Below, in pieces: positions 41,349-51,003 of a stretch of DNA of 64,000 bases. The notes beneath the pieces were generated by a model, which had not been told where the DNA came from, ran no database searches, and saw only the letters and a list, made by a program, of their open reading frames with translations. The position numbers were made by a program, and so were the translations under genes. Each line of letters begins with the position of its first letter. The first letter of the stretch is position 1. This DNA is from Megaustenia siamemsis (taxonomy: Eukaryota; Mollusca; Gastropoda; Stylommatophora; Ariophantidae), in NCBI GenBank assembly GCA_032433765.1, contig JAVIAB010000041.1, positions 81,691,428-81,755,427 on the forward strand, given 5' to 3'.

Positions 41349-41893
41349 AGGAGAGATGTGAGATAGGTAGACCATCCGGAGATCTGTTCAAGCGCTGAAC
41401 ACAAGGGGAGATGACTTCAGAGATAAGTAGACCATGAGGAGATCTGTTCAAGCGCTGAACACAAGGGGAGAACAGAGATAGGTAGACCATCTGGAGATCT
41501 GTTCAAGAGGTGAACACATGGGAGATGAGCGATAGGTAGACCATCGGGAGATCTGTTCAAGAGGTGAACACAAGGGAGAAGAGAGATAGGTAGACCATCG
41601 GGAGATCTGTTCAAGAGGTGAACACAAGGGGAGATGAGCGATAGGTAGACCATCGGGAGATCTGTTCAAGAGGTGAACACAAGGGAGATGAGAGATAGGT
41701 AGACCATCCGGAGATCTGTTCAAGCGCTGAACACAAGGGGAGATGAGAGATCGGTAGACCATCGGGGGATCTGTTCAAGAGGTGAACACAAGGGGAGATG
41801 AGAGATAGGTAGACCATCGGGAGATCTGTTCAAGAGCTGAACACAAAGGGAGATGACTTCAGAGATAGGTAGACCATCAGGAGATCTGCTCAG
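41349..41893. repeat. Tandem array, about 55-bp unit (10 copies)
   Basis: The unit is GAGATGAGAGATAGGTAGAC then CATCGGGAGATCTGTTCAAG and AGGTGAACACAAGGG. Each unit has an inverted repeat GTTCA...TGAAC and an AGATCT palindrome. Length varies by a few bases through GATGACTTCAGAG insertions. Confidence 0.94.
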
Positions 41894-42023
41894 AGTTTGG
41901 TGAAGAAGGCTTTTTCCTTAAGTGAGACAGACTGAGGGTATCCTCATGATGAACACGGGTCAAAGAAATGAGAGAGATTTTCTTTTTGCTGAACAAAACT
42001 CTTCATCGTGTGTTGAATATTAG

Positions 42024-43668
42024 CAACGTTGTCTATGTGTTGATCATTGACAACTTTGTCTATGTGTTGATCAATGACAACTTTGTCTATTTGTTGATCA
42101 TTGACAACTTTGTCCATTTGTTGATCATTGACATCTTTGTCTATGTGTTGATCATTGACATCTTTGTCTATGTGTTGATCATTGACAACTTTGTCTATTT
42201 GTTGATCATTGACATCTTTGTCTATGTGTTGATCATTGACAACTTTGTCTATGTGTTGATCATTGACAACTTTGTCTATGTGTTGATCATTGACAACTTT
42301 GTCTATGTGTTCATCATTGACAATTTTGTCTATTTGTTGATCATTGGCATCTTTGTCTATGTGTTGATCATTGACAACTTTGTCTATTTGTTGATCATTG
42401 ACATCTTTGTCTATGTGTTGATCATTAACAACTTTGTCTATGTGTTGATCATTGACAACTTTGTCTATATGTTGATCATTGACAACTTTGTCTATTTGTT
42501 GATCATTGACATCTTTGTCTATGTGTTGATAATTGACAACTTTGTCTATTTGTTGATCATTGAAATCTTTGTCTATGTGTTGATCATTGACAACTTTGTC
42601 TACGTGTTGATCATTGACATCTTTGTCTATGTGTTGATCATTAACAACTTTGTCTATTTGTTGATCATTGACAACTTTGTCTATGTGTTGATCATTGACA
42701 TCTTTGTCTATGTGTTGATCATTGACAACTTTGTCTACGTGTTGATAATTGACAACTTTGTCTATTTGTTGATCATTGAAATCTTTGTCTATGTGTTGAT
42801 CATTGACAACTTTGTCTATTTGTTGATCATTGACATCTTTGTCTATGTGTTGATCATTAACAACTTTGTCTATTTGTTGATCATTGACAACTTTGTCTAT
42901 GTGTTGATCATTGACATCTTTGTCTATGTGTTGATCATTGACAACTTTGTTTACGTGTTGATCATTGACAACTTTGTCTATTTGTTGATCATTGGCAACT
43001 TTGTCTATGTGTTGATCATTGACAACTTTGTCTACGTGTTGATCATTGACAACTTTGTCTATGTGTTGATCATTAACAACTTTGTCTATGTGTTGATCAT
43101 TGACAACTTTGTCTATTTGTTGATCATTGACAACTTTGTCTATGTGTTGATCATTGACAACTTTGTCTATGTGTTGATCATTGACAACTTTGTCTAAGTG
43201 TTGATCATTAACAACTTTGTCTATGTGTTGATCATTGACAACTTTGTCTATGTGTTGATCATTGACAACTTTGTCTATGTGTTGATCATTGACAACTTTG
43301 TCTATGTGTTGATCATTGACAACTTTGTCTATGTGTTGATCATTGTCAACTTTGTCTACGTGTTGATCATTGACAACTTTGTCTATGTGTTGATCATTAA
43401 CAACTTTGTCTATGTGTTGATCATTGATAACTTTGTCTACGTGTTGATCATTGACAACTTTGTCTATTTGTTGATCATTGACAACTTTGTCTATGTGTTG
43501 ATCATTGACAACTTTGTCTATGTGTTGATCATTGACAACTTTGTCTATTTGTTGATCATTGACATCTTTGTCTATTTGTTGATCATTGACAACTTTGTCT
43601 ATTTGTTGATCATTGACAACTTTGTCTATGTGTTGATCATTAACAACTTTGTCTATTTTGTTGATCAT
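42024..43668. repeat. Tandem array, 27-bp unit (about 61 copies), ends 36 bp before exon 3
   Basis: The unit is CTTTGTCTATGTGTTGATCA then TTGACAA. Variants are TATGTG/TATTTG/TACGTG, GACAAC/GACATC/TAACAAC and rare single changes. It is nine codons long and open on both strands: - strand VNDQHIDKV for 574 codons and + strand NFVYVLIID for 409 and 160 codons. The absence of stops follows from the unit itself, so these are recorded as repeat, not genes. Confidence 0.96.
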
Positions 43669-43704
43669 TTGTTGACCTAATATTTGACCTACCGCCCTCC
43701 ACAG

Positions 43705-43969
43705 AGCAAGACCTTGACATGGTAAAGCGAGTCAAGGCCCACCAGAAGGTCATGCCGGACATAATTGGCAAGGCCAAGGACGCTGAAAGCGCGTTCGAGC
43801 ACGGCCTTGGAGAGTTCATGCTTGCGGTGAAGCGCCTCCTGCCGGGCACGGTGGCCGTTGTGGGCAGTGTCCGTGAACTGTGCTCAAACATCAAGGCAGC
43901 TAAGGCTTCCAAGAAGGCTGGGTTTGAATCTATTGACCGATATCTGCAGACCCTGGACTTCTTTAGGAA
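43705..43969 (+). CDS. Exon 3 of probable TRADD-like gene (helical region)
   Basis: This exon gives residues 146-233 plus two bases of codon 234. The acceptor CTCCACAG ends at 43704 and the donor GTAAGT starts at 43970. The incoming phase is 1 (G+AG = Glu) and the outgoing phase is 2 (AA+A = Lys). A candidate branch-point CTAAT lies at 43677-43681, about 24 nt before the AG and only about 10 nt beyond the last unit of the 27-bp array. The translation is charged and probably alpha-helical: EQDLDMVKRVKAHQKVMPDI, a hydrophobic stretch LGEFMLAVKRLLPG, then VAVVGSVRELCSNIKAAKAS. Reading through the donor gives an immediate TAA, which supports the splice. I do not recognise a named domain. It shows no repeat character, in sharp contrast to the array that ends 36 bp upstream. 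Confidence 0.8.
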
Positions 43970-44050
43970 GTAAGTTTAGACCTCGCTGTCTTGTACACTC
44001 AACGACCTCCAGGTTGGCTATCTAGACCAGGCTGCTCATATTTCTAGTGA

Positions 44051-44157
44051 TAAAAATGGAGCATTTGGATGGTAAAAAGAGAACATTGGGATAAAACAAA
44101 ATTGGAACATTGGGATGGCAAAAACAGAACATTGAGATAAAACAAAAATGGAACATT
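44051..44157. repeat. Left fragment of a 46-bp dimeric tandem array, split by RTE relic 3
   Basis: The unit is AAAATGGAACATTGGAATGG then CAAAAACAGAACATTGGGAT and AAAACA, made of two related halves (ATGGAACATTGG and ACAGAACATTGGG). The array stops at AAAATGGAACATT (44145-44157) and resumes after the retrotransposon. Confidence 0.93.
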
Positions 44158-45528
44158 CATCATCATCATCATCATGTACCATACCGGTTGGCGTAGGCGA
44201 TCATGTCCCTCCACAATCTTCTATCCACAGTACATCGTATCAGTTCTGTTGTTGACTGTTTTCCATGCCATGACACCAAGCTATCCAGTATTTTCTCTCT
44301 TTGTCGTCCGCGATTTCTCTTTCCTTTTATTTTGCCAGTTGTAACCAAGTATTCCAACTTTCCTCTTCTCATGATGTGCCCAAAAAATGTTGATTGCTTC
44401 TTTCTGATGTTTTTTTAAGAGCTCCCTTTTTGTGTTGGCCTCTTTGAGAACTTTCTCATTGGTCTTTTTAGCTGTCCAGGGAACTTTCAACATTCTTCTG
44501 AGAAATCCCATCTCTGTGGCCTCTAATCGTCTTTTCATTTGTTTGTCTATTGTCCATGAATCGCTTCCATAGGTCAGAATTGGTTCTATATAGCATCGAT
44601 GAGCTCTCTTTTCCACTTCTATCGACATAGATTTGTCGCATAAGATATTTTTCATTTTCTGAAATGCTGTTTTGGTCTGAGCTATTCTGCTTTTTATTTC
44701 TGTGGTGCATCTCCCATCTGCTGTTATCACTCTATGCCCAAGTATTTGAAACGTTGCACTTGTTTCAGATTTGTCTCGTTTATTTTTATGCTGCATGATG
44801 GTGATGATTGTTTCTTCGATATAACCATTACTTCTGTTTTCTTACTATTCAGACTGAGACCTTTCTTGTTGCTTTCTTTTACTATTATGTCTATCATTTC
44901 TTGTAGTTCATTCTCTGTCTCTGTTATTAAGACTGTGTCATCCGCATATCGTAAATTATTTATGTTGTGACCGTTGACTTCAATTCCTTTTTTGTCTACT
45001 ATTGATCTCATAATATATTCGCTGTAAAATGGGAAAAAAATCCGGCAACAGAACACAGCCTTGTCTGACTCCTTGTTTTATAAATTAAAATTGTCCTGTT
45101 TGGTTGTTAATTCGTATATCTGCTGTTTGTTGCCAGTACATGTTTTTTTATGATTCGCAGATCCTTGCCATCAATGTTTAATTTCTCCAGCATATTTATT
45201 ATTTCTACATGATTTACTTTGTCAAATGCTTTCGTGTAGTCTATAAAGCACATATATAGATCTTTCTTTACCTCTATAGATCTTTCTATCAATGTTCTTA
45301 AGATGTATATTGCATTATTGGTGCCCTTTCCTTCCACAAATCCACATTGTTCCTCACTTATTTCTCATATGGATCATGAGACGAATAGTGCGATAGTCTT
45401 CACAATCAGTGGCGCCTGACTTCTTCGGTATGACTACAAAGATAGATTTTAGTAGATCTTCGGGTATGTGTCCAGTGTTATATATATCATTGAATAGTTT
45501 TGTTATGACTTGTACGCCCAGCTCTCCT
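44158..45528 (-). mobile_element. RTE relic 3: 5'-truncated non-LTR retrotransposon (RT domain to 3' tail) nested in an array
   Basis: Reading on the - strand from 45528 to 44158, the copy starts inside the reverse transcriptase: VITKLFNDIYNTGHIPEDLL, VVIPKKSG, then DLYMCFIDYTKAFDKVNHVE (the catalytic first-Asp block), NLRYADDTVLI (catalytic YADD, near 44950), LSLNSKKTEVMVI, ILTYGSDSWTI, RRMLKVPWTAKKTN and RRLWRDMIAYANRYGT at the end. Several frameshifts and stops break the frame, so it is inactive. The endonuclease domain is absent through 5' truncation. The 3' tail is an ATG run (CATCATCATCATCATCAT on the + strand, 44158-44175). Flanking AAAATGGAACATT occurs on both sides as a probable 13-bp target duplication. 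It is antisense to the host gene in intron 3. Confidence 0.9.
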
Positions 45529-45824
45529 AAAATGGAACATTGGCATGGCAAAAACAGAACATTGGGATAAAAAAAACAGAACATTGGGATAAAACAAAAA
45601 TGGAACATTGGAATGGCAAAAACAGAACATTGGGATAAAACAAAAATGGAACATTGGAATGGCAAAAACAGAACATTGGGATAAAACAAAAATGGAACAT
45701 TGGAATGGCAAAAACAGAACATTGGGATAAAAAAAACAGAACATTGGGATAAAACAAAAATGGAACATTGGAATGGCAAAAACAGAACATTGGGATAAAA
45801 CAAAAATGGAACATTGGTATGTCT
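45529..45824. repeat. Right fragment of the 46-bp dimeric tandem array
   Basis: It has the same unit as 44051-44157 and continues after the retrotransposon for about six and a half copies. Some units use GATAAAAAAAACAGAACATT in place of the full dimer. Confidence 0.94.
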
Positions 45825-45897
45825 TTGTTTCCACACATTTTCTCACCCTAACATCAGTAGAGTACTTCTAGCAGACATGTTTACTGTCTCTCTTTTT

Positions 45898-46484
45898 TAT
45901 TTGAATTATTTCCCCTCTTATTTGTTTAGATAATTCCCCCTCTTATTACATTTGAATTATCCCCCCTCTTATTTTATCAGATAATTCTCCCTCTTATTAC
46001 ATTTGAATTATCCCCCCTCTTATTTTATCAGATAATTCTCCCTCTTAATACATGTGAATTATCTCCCCCTCCTATTACATGTGAATTATATCCCCTCTTA
46101 TTTGTTCAGATAATTCCCTCTCTTATTACATTTCAATTATCTCTCCTCTTATTTGTTCAGATAATTCCCCCTCTTATTACATTTGAATTATCTCTCCTCT
46201 TATTTGTTTAGATAATTCCCCCTCTTATTACATGTGAATTATCTCCCCCTCCTATTACATGTGAATTATCCCCCTCCTATTACATGTGAATTATCTCCCC
46301 CTCATATTACATGTGAATTATCTCCCCTCCTATTGCATGTGAATTATCTCCCCTCTTATTACATGTGAATTATCTCCCCTCTTATTTTATGTGAATTATC
46401 TCCCCCTTCTATTACATGTGAATTATCTCCCCTCCTATTACATGTGAATTATCTCCCCTCCTATTACATGTGAATTATCTCCCC
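45898..46484. repeat. Tandem array, about 26-bp unit (about 22 copies)
   Basis: The unit is TATTACATGTGAATTATCTC then CCCTCC, with left-hand variants GTTCAGATAATTCCCCCTC and ATTTGAATTATCCCCCC. The left part is a two-unit alternation (about 52 bp) and the right part is the simple 26-mer. Confidence 0.93.
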
Positions 46485-46739
46485 TCGTTTCTCTGCTTCT
46501 GCTCATCAGTTAAGTGGGCGTTGATACGCCGTGTCGCTAGTTTACGCCAACGTCGCCATATTTCCGCCTTTCGACCCGACACATACATCTTCTGCATGGA
46601 CGGGTAGGTTTGCTGAACAGTTTGTACACTGACAGCCACCATCTCTTGCCTTGCTCTTCTCGACTTTGAGCTGTCAACATTTAACATACACCAGTGCACA
46701 CGGGACCTCTAGTTTTTCGCCATTTTCCACGAGGAGTAG
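46485..46739. other. Low-copy stretch within intron 3 with a short - strand open frame
   Basis: This is about 250 bp of balanced-composition sequence. The - strand frame 46475-46699 (74 codons) contains ARQEMVAVSVQTVQQTYPSM and AEIWRRWRKLATRRI. It has no recognised homology, no visible splice sites and lies inside the intron of the host gene. It could be a transposon fragment or chance. Confidence 0.35.
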
Positions 46740-48220
46740 ACATCAGATCTCACTATCCAAAGAGGACTAGACATTGGATTTCACTACCAAGAGAGGACTA
46801 GACATTGGATCTCACTACCCAGAGAGGACTAGACATTGGATTTCACTACCCAGGGAGGACTAGACATCGGATCTCACTACCCAGAGATCGCTAGACACTG
46901 GATCTCACTACCCAGAGAGGACTAGACATGTGATCTCACTAAGCAGAGAGGACTAGACATTGAATCTCACTACCCAAAGAGATCTAGACATCGAATCTCA
47001 CTAGCCAGAAAGGGCTAGACATGGGATCTCAGTACCCAGAGAGGGCTATACATGGGATCTCACTACGCAGAGAGGACTAGACATTGGATCTCACTACCCA
47101 GAGAGGACTAGACATGGGATCTCATTACCCAGAGAGGACTAGACATCGGATCTCACTACACAAAGAGATCTAGACATCGGATCTCACTACCCAGAGAGGA
47201 CTAGACATGGGATCTCACTACCCAGATAGGGCTAGACATCGGATCTCACTACACAGAGAGATCTAGACATCGGATCTCACTACACAGAGAGATCTAGACA
47301 TCGGATCTCACTACTCAGAGAGATCTAGACATCGGATCTCACTACACAGAGAGATCTAGACATCGGATCTCACTACTCAGAGAGGGCTAGACATCGGATC
47401 TCACTACACAGAGAGATCTAGACATCGGATCTCACTACTCAGAGAGGGCTAGACATGGGATCTCACTACTCAGAGAGGGCTAGACATCGGATCTCACTAC
47501 ACAGAGAGATCTAGACATGGGATCTCACTACACAGAGAGATCTAGACATCGGATCTCACTACCCAGAGAGGGCTAGACATGGGATCTCACTACACAGAGA
47601 GGGCTAGACATCGGATCTCACTACACAGAGAGATCTAGACATCGGATCTCACTACACAGAGAGATCTAGACATCGGATCTCACTACACAGAGAGATCTAG
47701 ACATCGGATCTCACTACTCAGAGAGATCTAGACATCGGATCTCACTACACAGAGAGATCTAGACATCGGATCTCACTACTCAGAGAGGGCTAGACATCGG
47801 ATCTCACTACACAGAGAGATCTAGACATCGGATCTCACTACTCAGAGAGGGCTAGACATGGGATCTCACTACTCAGAGAGGGCTAGACATCGGATCTCAC
47901 TACACAGAGAGATCTAGACATCGGATCTCACTACCCAGAGAGGGCTAGAGATGGGATCTCACTACACAGAGAGGGCTAGACATCGGATCTCACTACACAG
48001 AGAGATCTAGACATGGGATCTCACTACCCAGAGAGGGCTAGAGATGGGATCTCACTACCCAGAGAGGGCTAGACATGGGATCTCACTACCCAGAGAGGGC
48101 TAGACATGGGATCTCACTACCCAGAGAGGGCTAGACATGGGATCTCACTACCCAGAGAGGGTTAGACATGGGATCTCACTACCCAGAGAGGGCTAGACAT
48201 GGGATCTCACTACCCAGAGA
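46740..48220. repeat. Tandem array, 31-bp unit (about 48 copies)
   Basis: The unit is GGATCTCACTACCCAGAGAG then GGCTAGACATC (or ACACAGAGAGATCTAGACATC). The GGGCTAG form with CATGGG and the GATCTAG form with CATCGG are interleaved in patterned blocks from 47250 to 47990, and the right end is uniform CCCAGAGAGGG units. Confidence 0.96.
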
Positions 48221-48342
48221 TAGGAGGATGGTAAAACCACGAAGAGAACCCGAATTGGACTTTTGACAACTTCCCACTTTGAGATCGAACCCAGGAACGT
48301 CTTGCACCGAGGTCGATGCCTTACCTCTAGACCATCCAGCCT
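48221..48342 (-). mobile_element. tRNA-derived SINE-like element (-), in intron 3
   Basis: On the - strand the sequence contains an A-box-like TGGTCTAGAGGTAAGGC (48318-48334) and a B-box-like GGGTTCGATCTC (48281-48292), with about 26 bp between them, the internal RNA polymerase III promoter layout of tRNA-derived SINEs. About 60 bp of non-tRNA sequence follow the B box. The acceptor stem does not pair, so it is not a working tRNA. A C-run (48343-48356) flanks the 5' side. It sits between the 31-bp array and exon 4. Confidence 0.65.
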
Positions 48343-48470
48343 CCCCCCCCCCCCCTCCACGATAACTCCACAAATCATGAGCTAAAATAACTTTCTCCAC
48401 AAAAGCATCTCATTCTTATCTGTTTCTTGTGTACAAATTGTTTTCCTCATGTTTTGGTTTCTTCAAACAG

Positions 48471-48783
48471 AACCTTTGTTGTTGTAGAGGAGAACATCGT
48501 CCACCCTTTGTGCCAGGTGAGGGCACTCTGTGAAAAGGAGCGGCAGAGGAGGTTGAAGAAGGTCATTAAGGACGCATGCGCAGAGATGCTGAGCAAGCTG
48601 AATCCAGAAGCTGACCTCCAGAAGATCCGTCACAAAGATTGGGAACTGAAAACACTTCGGCGAGAGCAAGGCCTGTTCTACGGCCTGATCAGCCTGGTGC
48701 CGATGTGCCTGGACAGACTGACGACCATTGACCTCAGCACAGACGAGTACGTCACGGACTTCCCTGAGTTGGCTGCCTGCTGA
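48471..48783 (+). CDS. Exon 4 (terminal) of probable TRADD-like gene, with stop codon
   Basis: This exon gives the last base of codon 234, then residues 235-337 and TGA at 48781-48783. The acceptor is CTTCAAACAG ending at 48470, after a T-rich tract. The phase-2 codon AA+A encodes Lys. The translation opens TFVVVEENIVHPLCQVRALC, continues with a very basic helix (EKERQRRLKKVIKDAC), then KLNPEADLQKIRHKDWELK, and ends with GLISLVPMCLDRL and an acidic tail DEYVTDFPELAAC. The basic and acidic clusters suggest coiled-coil or helical-bundle contacts, but no named domain is recognised. A 13-bp tandem repeat begins 8 bp after the stop, inside the presumed 3' UTR. No AATAAA was seen between the stop and 49460, so the polyadenylation site is unknown. 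Confidence 0.82.
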
Positions 48784-48791
48784 ATCCCCGT

Positions 48792-48862
48792 CTGACCTCA
48801 CTTTCTGACCTCACTTTCTGACCTCACTTTCTGACCTCACTTGCTGCCCTCACTTTCTGTCC
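48792..48862. repeat. Short tandem repeat, 13-bp unit, in presumed 3' UTR
   Basis: About five copies of CTGACCTCACTTT, the last ones degenerate (CTGCCCTCACTTT, CTGTCCTCAATG). It starts 8 bp after the stop codon of exon 4. Confidence 0.92.
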
Positions 48863-48947
48863 TCAATGACCACAGCTCACAGCCATCTATATAGAAAGGC
48901 CAACGGGCGGAAAGGGCCTCAAATAGCTTGACGTCATCAACGTTGTC

Positions 48948-49412
48948 TTCTCTAGAGAATGGGAAGATCTCTACTAGCATCACGTTCTTAACTCTGTCAT
49001 CTATAAAGAATGGGAAGATCTCTACTAGCATCACGTTCTTAACTCTGTCATCTATAAAGAATGGGAAGATCTCTACTAGCATCACATTCTTAACTCTGTC
49101 ATCTATAGAGAAAGGGAAGATCTCTACTAGCATCACGTTCTTAACTCTGTCATTTATAGAGAAAGGGAAGATCTCTACTAGAATGACGTTTTTAACTCTG
49201 CCATCTATAGAGAAAGGGAAGATCTCTACAAGAATGGCGTTCTTAACTCTGTCATCTAAAGAGAAAGAGAAGATCTCTACTAGAGTGACGTTTTTAGCTC
49301 TGCCATCTATAGAGAAAGGGAAGAGCACTACTAGCATCACGTTCTTAACTCTGTCATCTATAGAAAAAGGGAAGATCTCTACTAGCGTGACGTTCTTAAC
49401 TCTAAAGCAAAG
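48948..49412. repeat. Tandem array, 51-bp unit (9 copies)
   Basis: The unit is CATCTATAGAGAAAGGGAAG then ATCTCTACTAGCATCACGTT and CTTAACTCTGT. It is seventeen codons long, so one frame on each strand stays open (about 166 codons). The variation looks random and there is no start or splice context. Confidence 0.93.
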
Positions 49413-49462
49413 CTATAAACGTCACTAACTTTGGATAACTCCTGTCAATCCACAGGGCCTTA

Positions 49463-50556
49463 ATATTATAAATGGTTGTGCTAAGACTATAAATTGATAT
49501 AGTAAGACTATAGATGGTTGTGGTAAGACTATAGATGGTTGTGGTAAGACTATAAATGGTTGTGTTAAGACTATAGATGGGTGTGGTAAGACTATAGATT
49601 GTTGTGGTAAGACTATAGATGGGTGTGGTAAGACTATAGATTGTTGTGGTAAGGCTATAGATGGATGTGGTAAGACTATAGATGGCTGTGGTGAGACTAT
49701 AGATGGTTGTGGTAAGACTATAGATGGTTGTGGTAAGACTATAGATGACTGTGGTGAGACTATAGATGGATGTGGTAAGACTATACATGGCTGTGGTAAG
49801 ACTATAGATGGTTGTGGTAAGACTATAGATGACTGTGGTGAGACTATAGATGGATGTGGTAAGGCTATAGATGGCTGTGGTAAGGCTATAGATGGCTGTG
49901 GTAAGGCTATAGATGGCTGTGGTAAGGCTATAGCTGGCTGTAGTAAGGCTATAGATGGCTGTGGTAAGGCTATAGCTGGCTGTAGTGAGGCTATAGATGA
50001 CTGTGGTAAGGCTATAGATGACTGTGGTAAGACTATAGATGGCTGTGGTAAGGCTATAGATGACTGTGGTAAGGCTATACATGACTGTGGTAAGGCTATA
50101 GATGACTGTGGTAAGGCTATAGATGACTGTGGTAAGGCTATAGATGACTGTGGTAAGGCTATAGATGGCTGTGGTAAGACTATAGATGACTGTGGTGAGA
50201 CTATAGCTGGCTGTAGTAAGGCTATAGATGGATGTAGTAAGGCTATAGATGGCTGTGGTAAGGCATAGCTGGCTGTAGTAAGGCTATAGATGGCTGTGGT
50301 AAGGCTATAGCTGGCTGTAGTAAGGCTATAGATGGCTGTAGTAAGGCTATAGATGGCTGTGGTAAGGCTATAGATGGATGTAGTACGGCTATAGATGACT
50401 GTGGTAAGGCTATACATGGATTTAGTACGGCTATAGATGACTGTGGTTAGACTATTGGTGGCTGTGGTAAGAATATAGATGGTTGTGGTAAGGCTATAGA
50501 TGGATGTAGTAAGGCTATAGCTGGCTGTAGTAAGGCTATAGATGGCTGTGGTAAGA
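49463..50556. repeat. Tandem array, 21-bp unit (about 52 copies)
   Basis: The unit is CTATAGATGGCTGTGGTAAG plus one base (G or A). Variants GGTTGTG, GACTGTG, GGATGTA and GCTGGCTGTAG are scattered, and blocks with GACTGTGGTGAGAC recur near 49745, 49830 and 50185. It is seven codons long, giving a - strand frame of up to 431 codons that is best read as repeat. Confidence 0.95.
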
Positions 50557-51003
50557 CTAAGAACCAATGGTGACCAACTTAAAGTTGACCAAGACCAGAT
50601 TACAGAGAAGGCCTGGACCAAAAGGCCAAACGTACAGAGCATTGTCAACAATGACGTCATGTCATATATCAATAATGCTTGTACTTTGGTGACACATTTT
50701 ATTATTTGTAACAAGATCATGATTTATTTACTTCAAAATTAACTTTATATATTATTTCTTATTTCGACTGGAACTTTGATTGTGTTTATAGATATTTAAT
50801 ATAGTAGCTTACGTGGACGCTTTAATAGACTGTTGGATCAGGTCTGACTCGCGGGTCACCATTTGGCCATCACTGTGGGTGTATATGGACCTTCCATGAC
50901 TTGTTTTTATAAATAGGATGACCGGTTCTTTGTCACAGTTTCTTGAGTACTTTTCTAATTCCTTGATTGATTCCCGCTCGCTGTGTTGCAGTGACACGCT
51001 CAG
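50557..51003. other. Low-copy stretch, no gene recognised
   Basis: This is about 450 bp of mixed, partly AT-rich sequence between two arrays. No recognisable coding homology or RNA gene was seen. Confidence 0.5.

Larger units (their letters stand above)
19925..48783 (+). other. Gene span (partial, 3' part): probable TRADD-like adaptor gene, four visible exons
   Basis: Four exons on the + strand splice into one open frame of 337 codons plus TGA. Exon lengths are 198, 237, 265 and 313 bp. Splice phases run 1 (into exon 1), 1, 1, 2, and every junction agrees. The exons are the only stretches here with high-complexity, balanced-composition coding sequence. Exon 2 resembles the TRADD-like N-terminal module of invertebrate death-domain and NLR-type proteins, recognised from memory. 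The 3' half (exons 3 and 4) is a helical, charged region I do not recognise. A cytoplasmic signalling adaptor role is inference. The start codon and 5' exons are not visible; the incoming phase-1 codon needs an upstream exon ending in G. Introns total about 27.8 kb and are mostly tandem repeats. It could be a pseudogene, but no frame damage is seen. Confidence 0.82.

Noticed and set aside
46475..46699. Independent - strand gene of 74 codons
   Set aside because: Composition is gene-like, but there is no homology, no splice context and it lies inside an intron of the + strand gene. Kept only as a low-confidence note.
48280..48342. Functional tRNA gene on the - strand
   Set aside because: Same reasoning: internal promoter motifs without a complementary acceptor stem, followed by SINE-like body.
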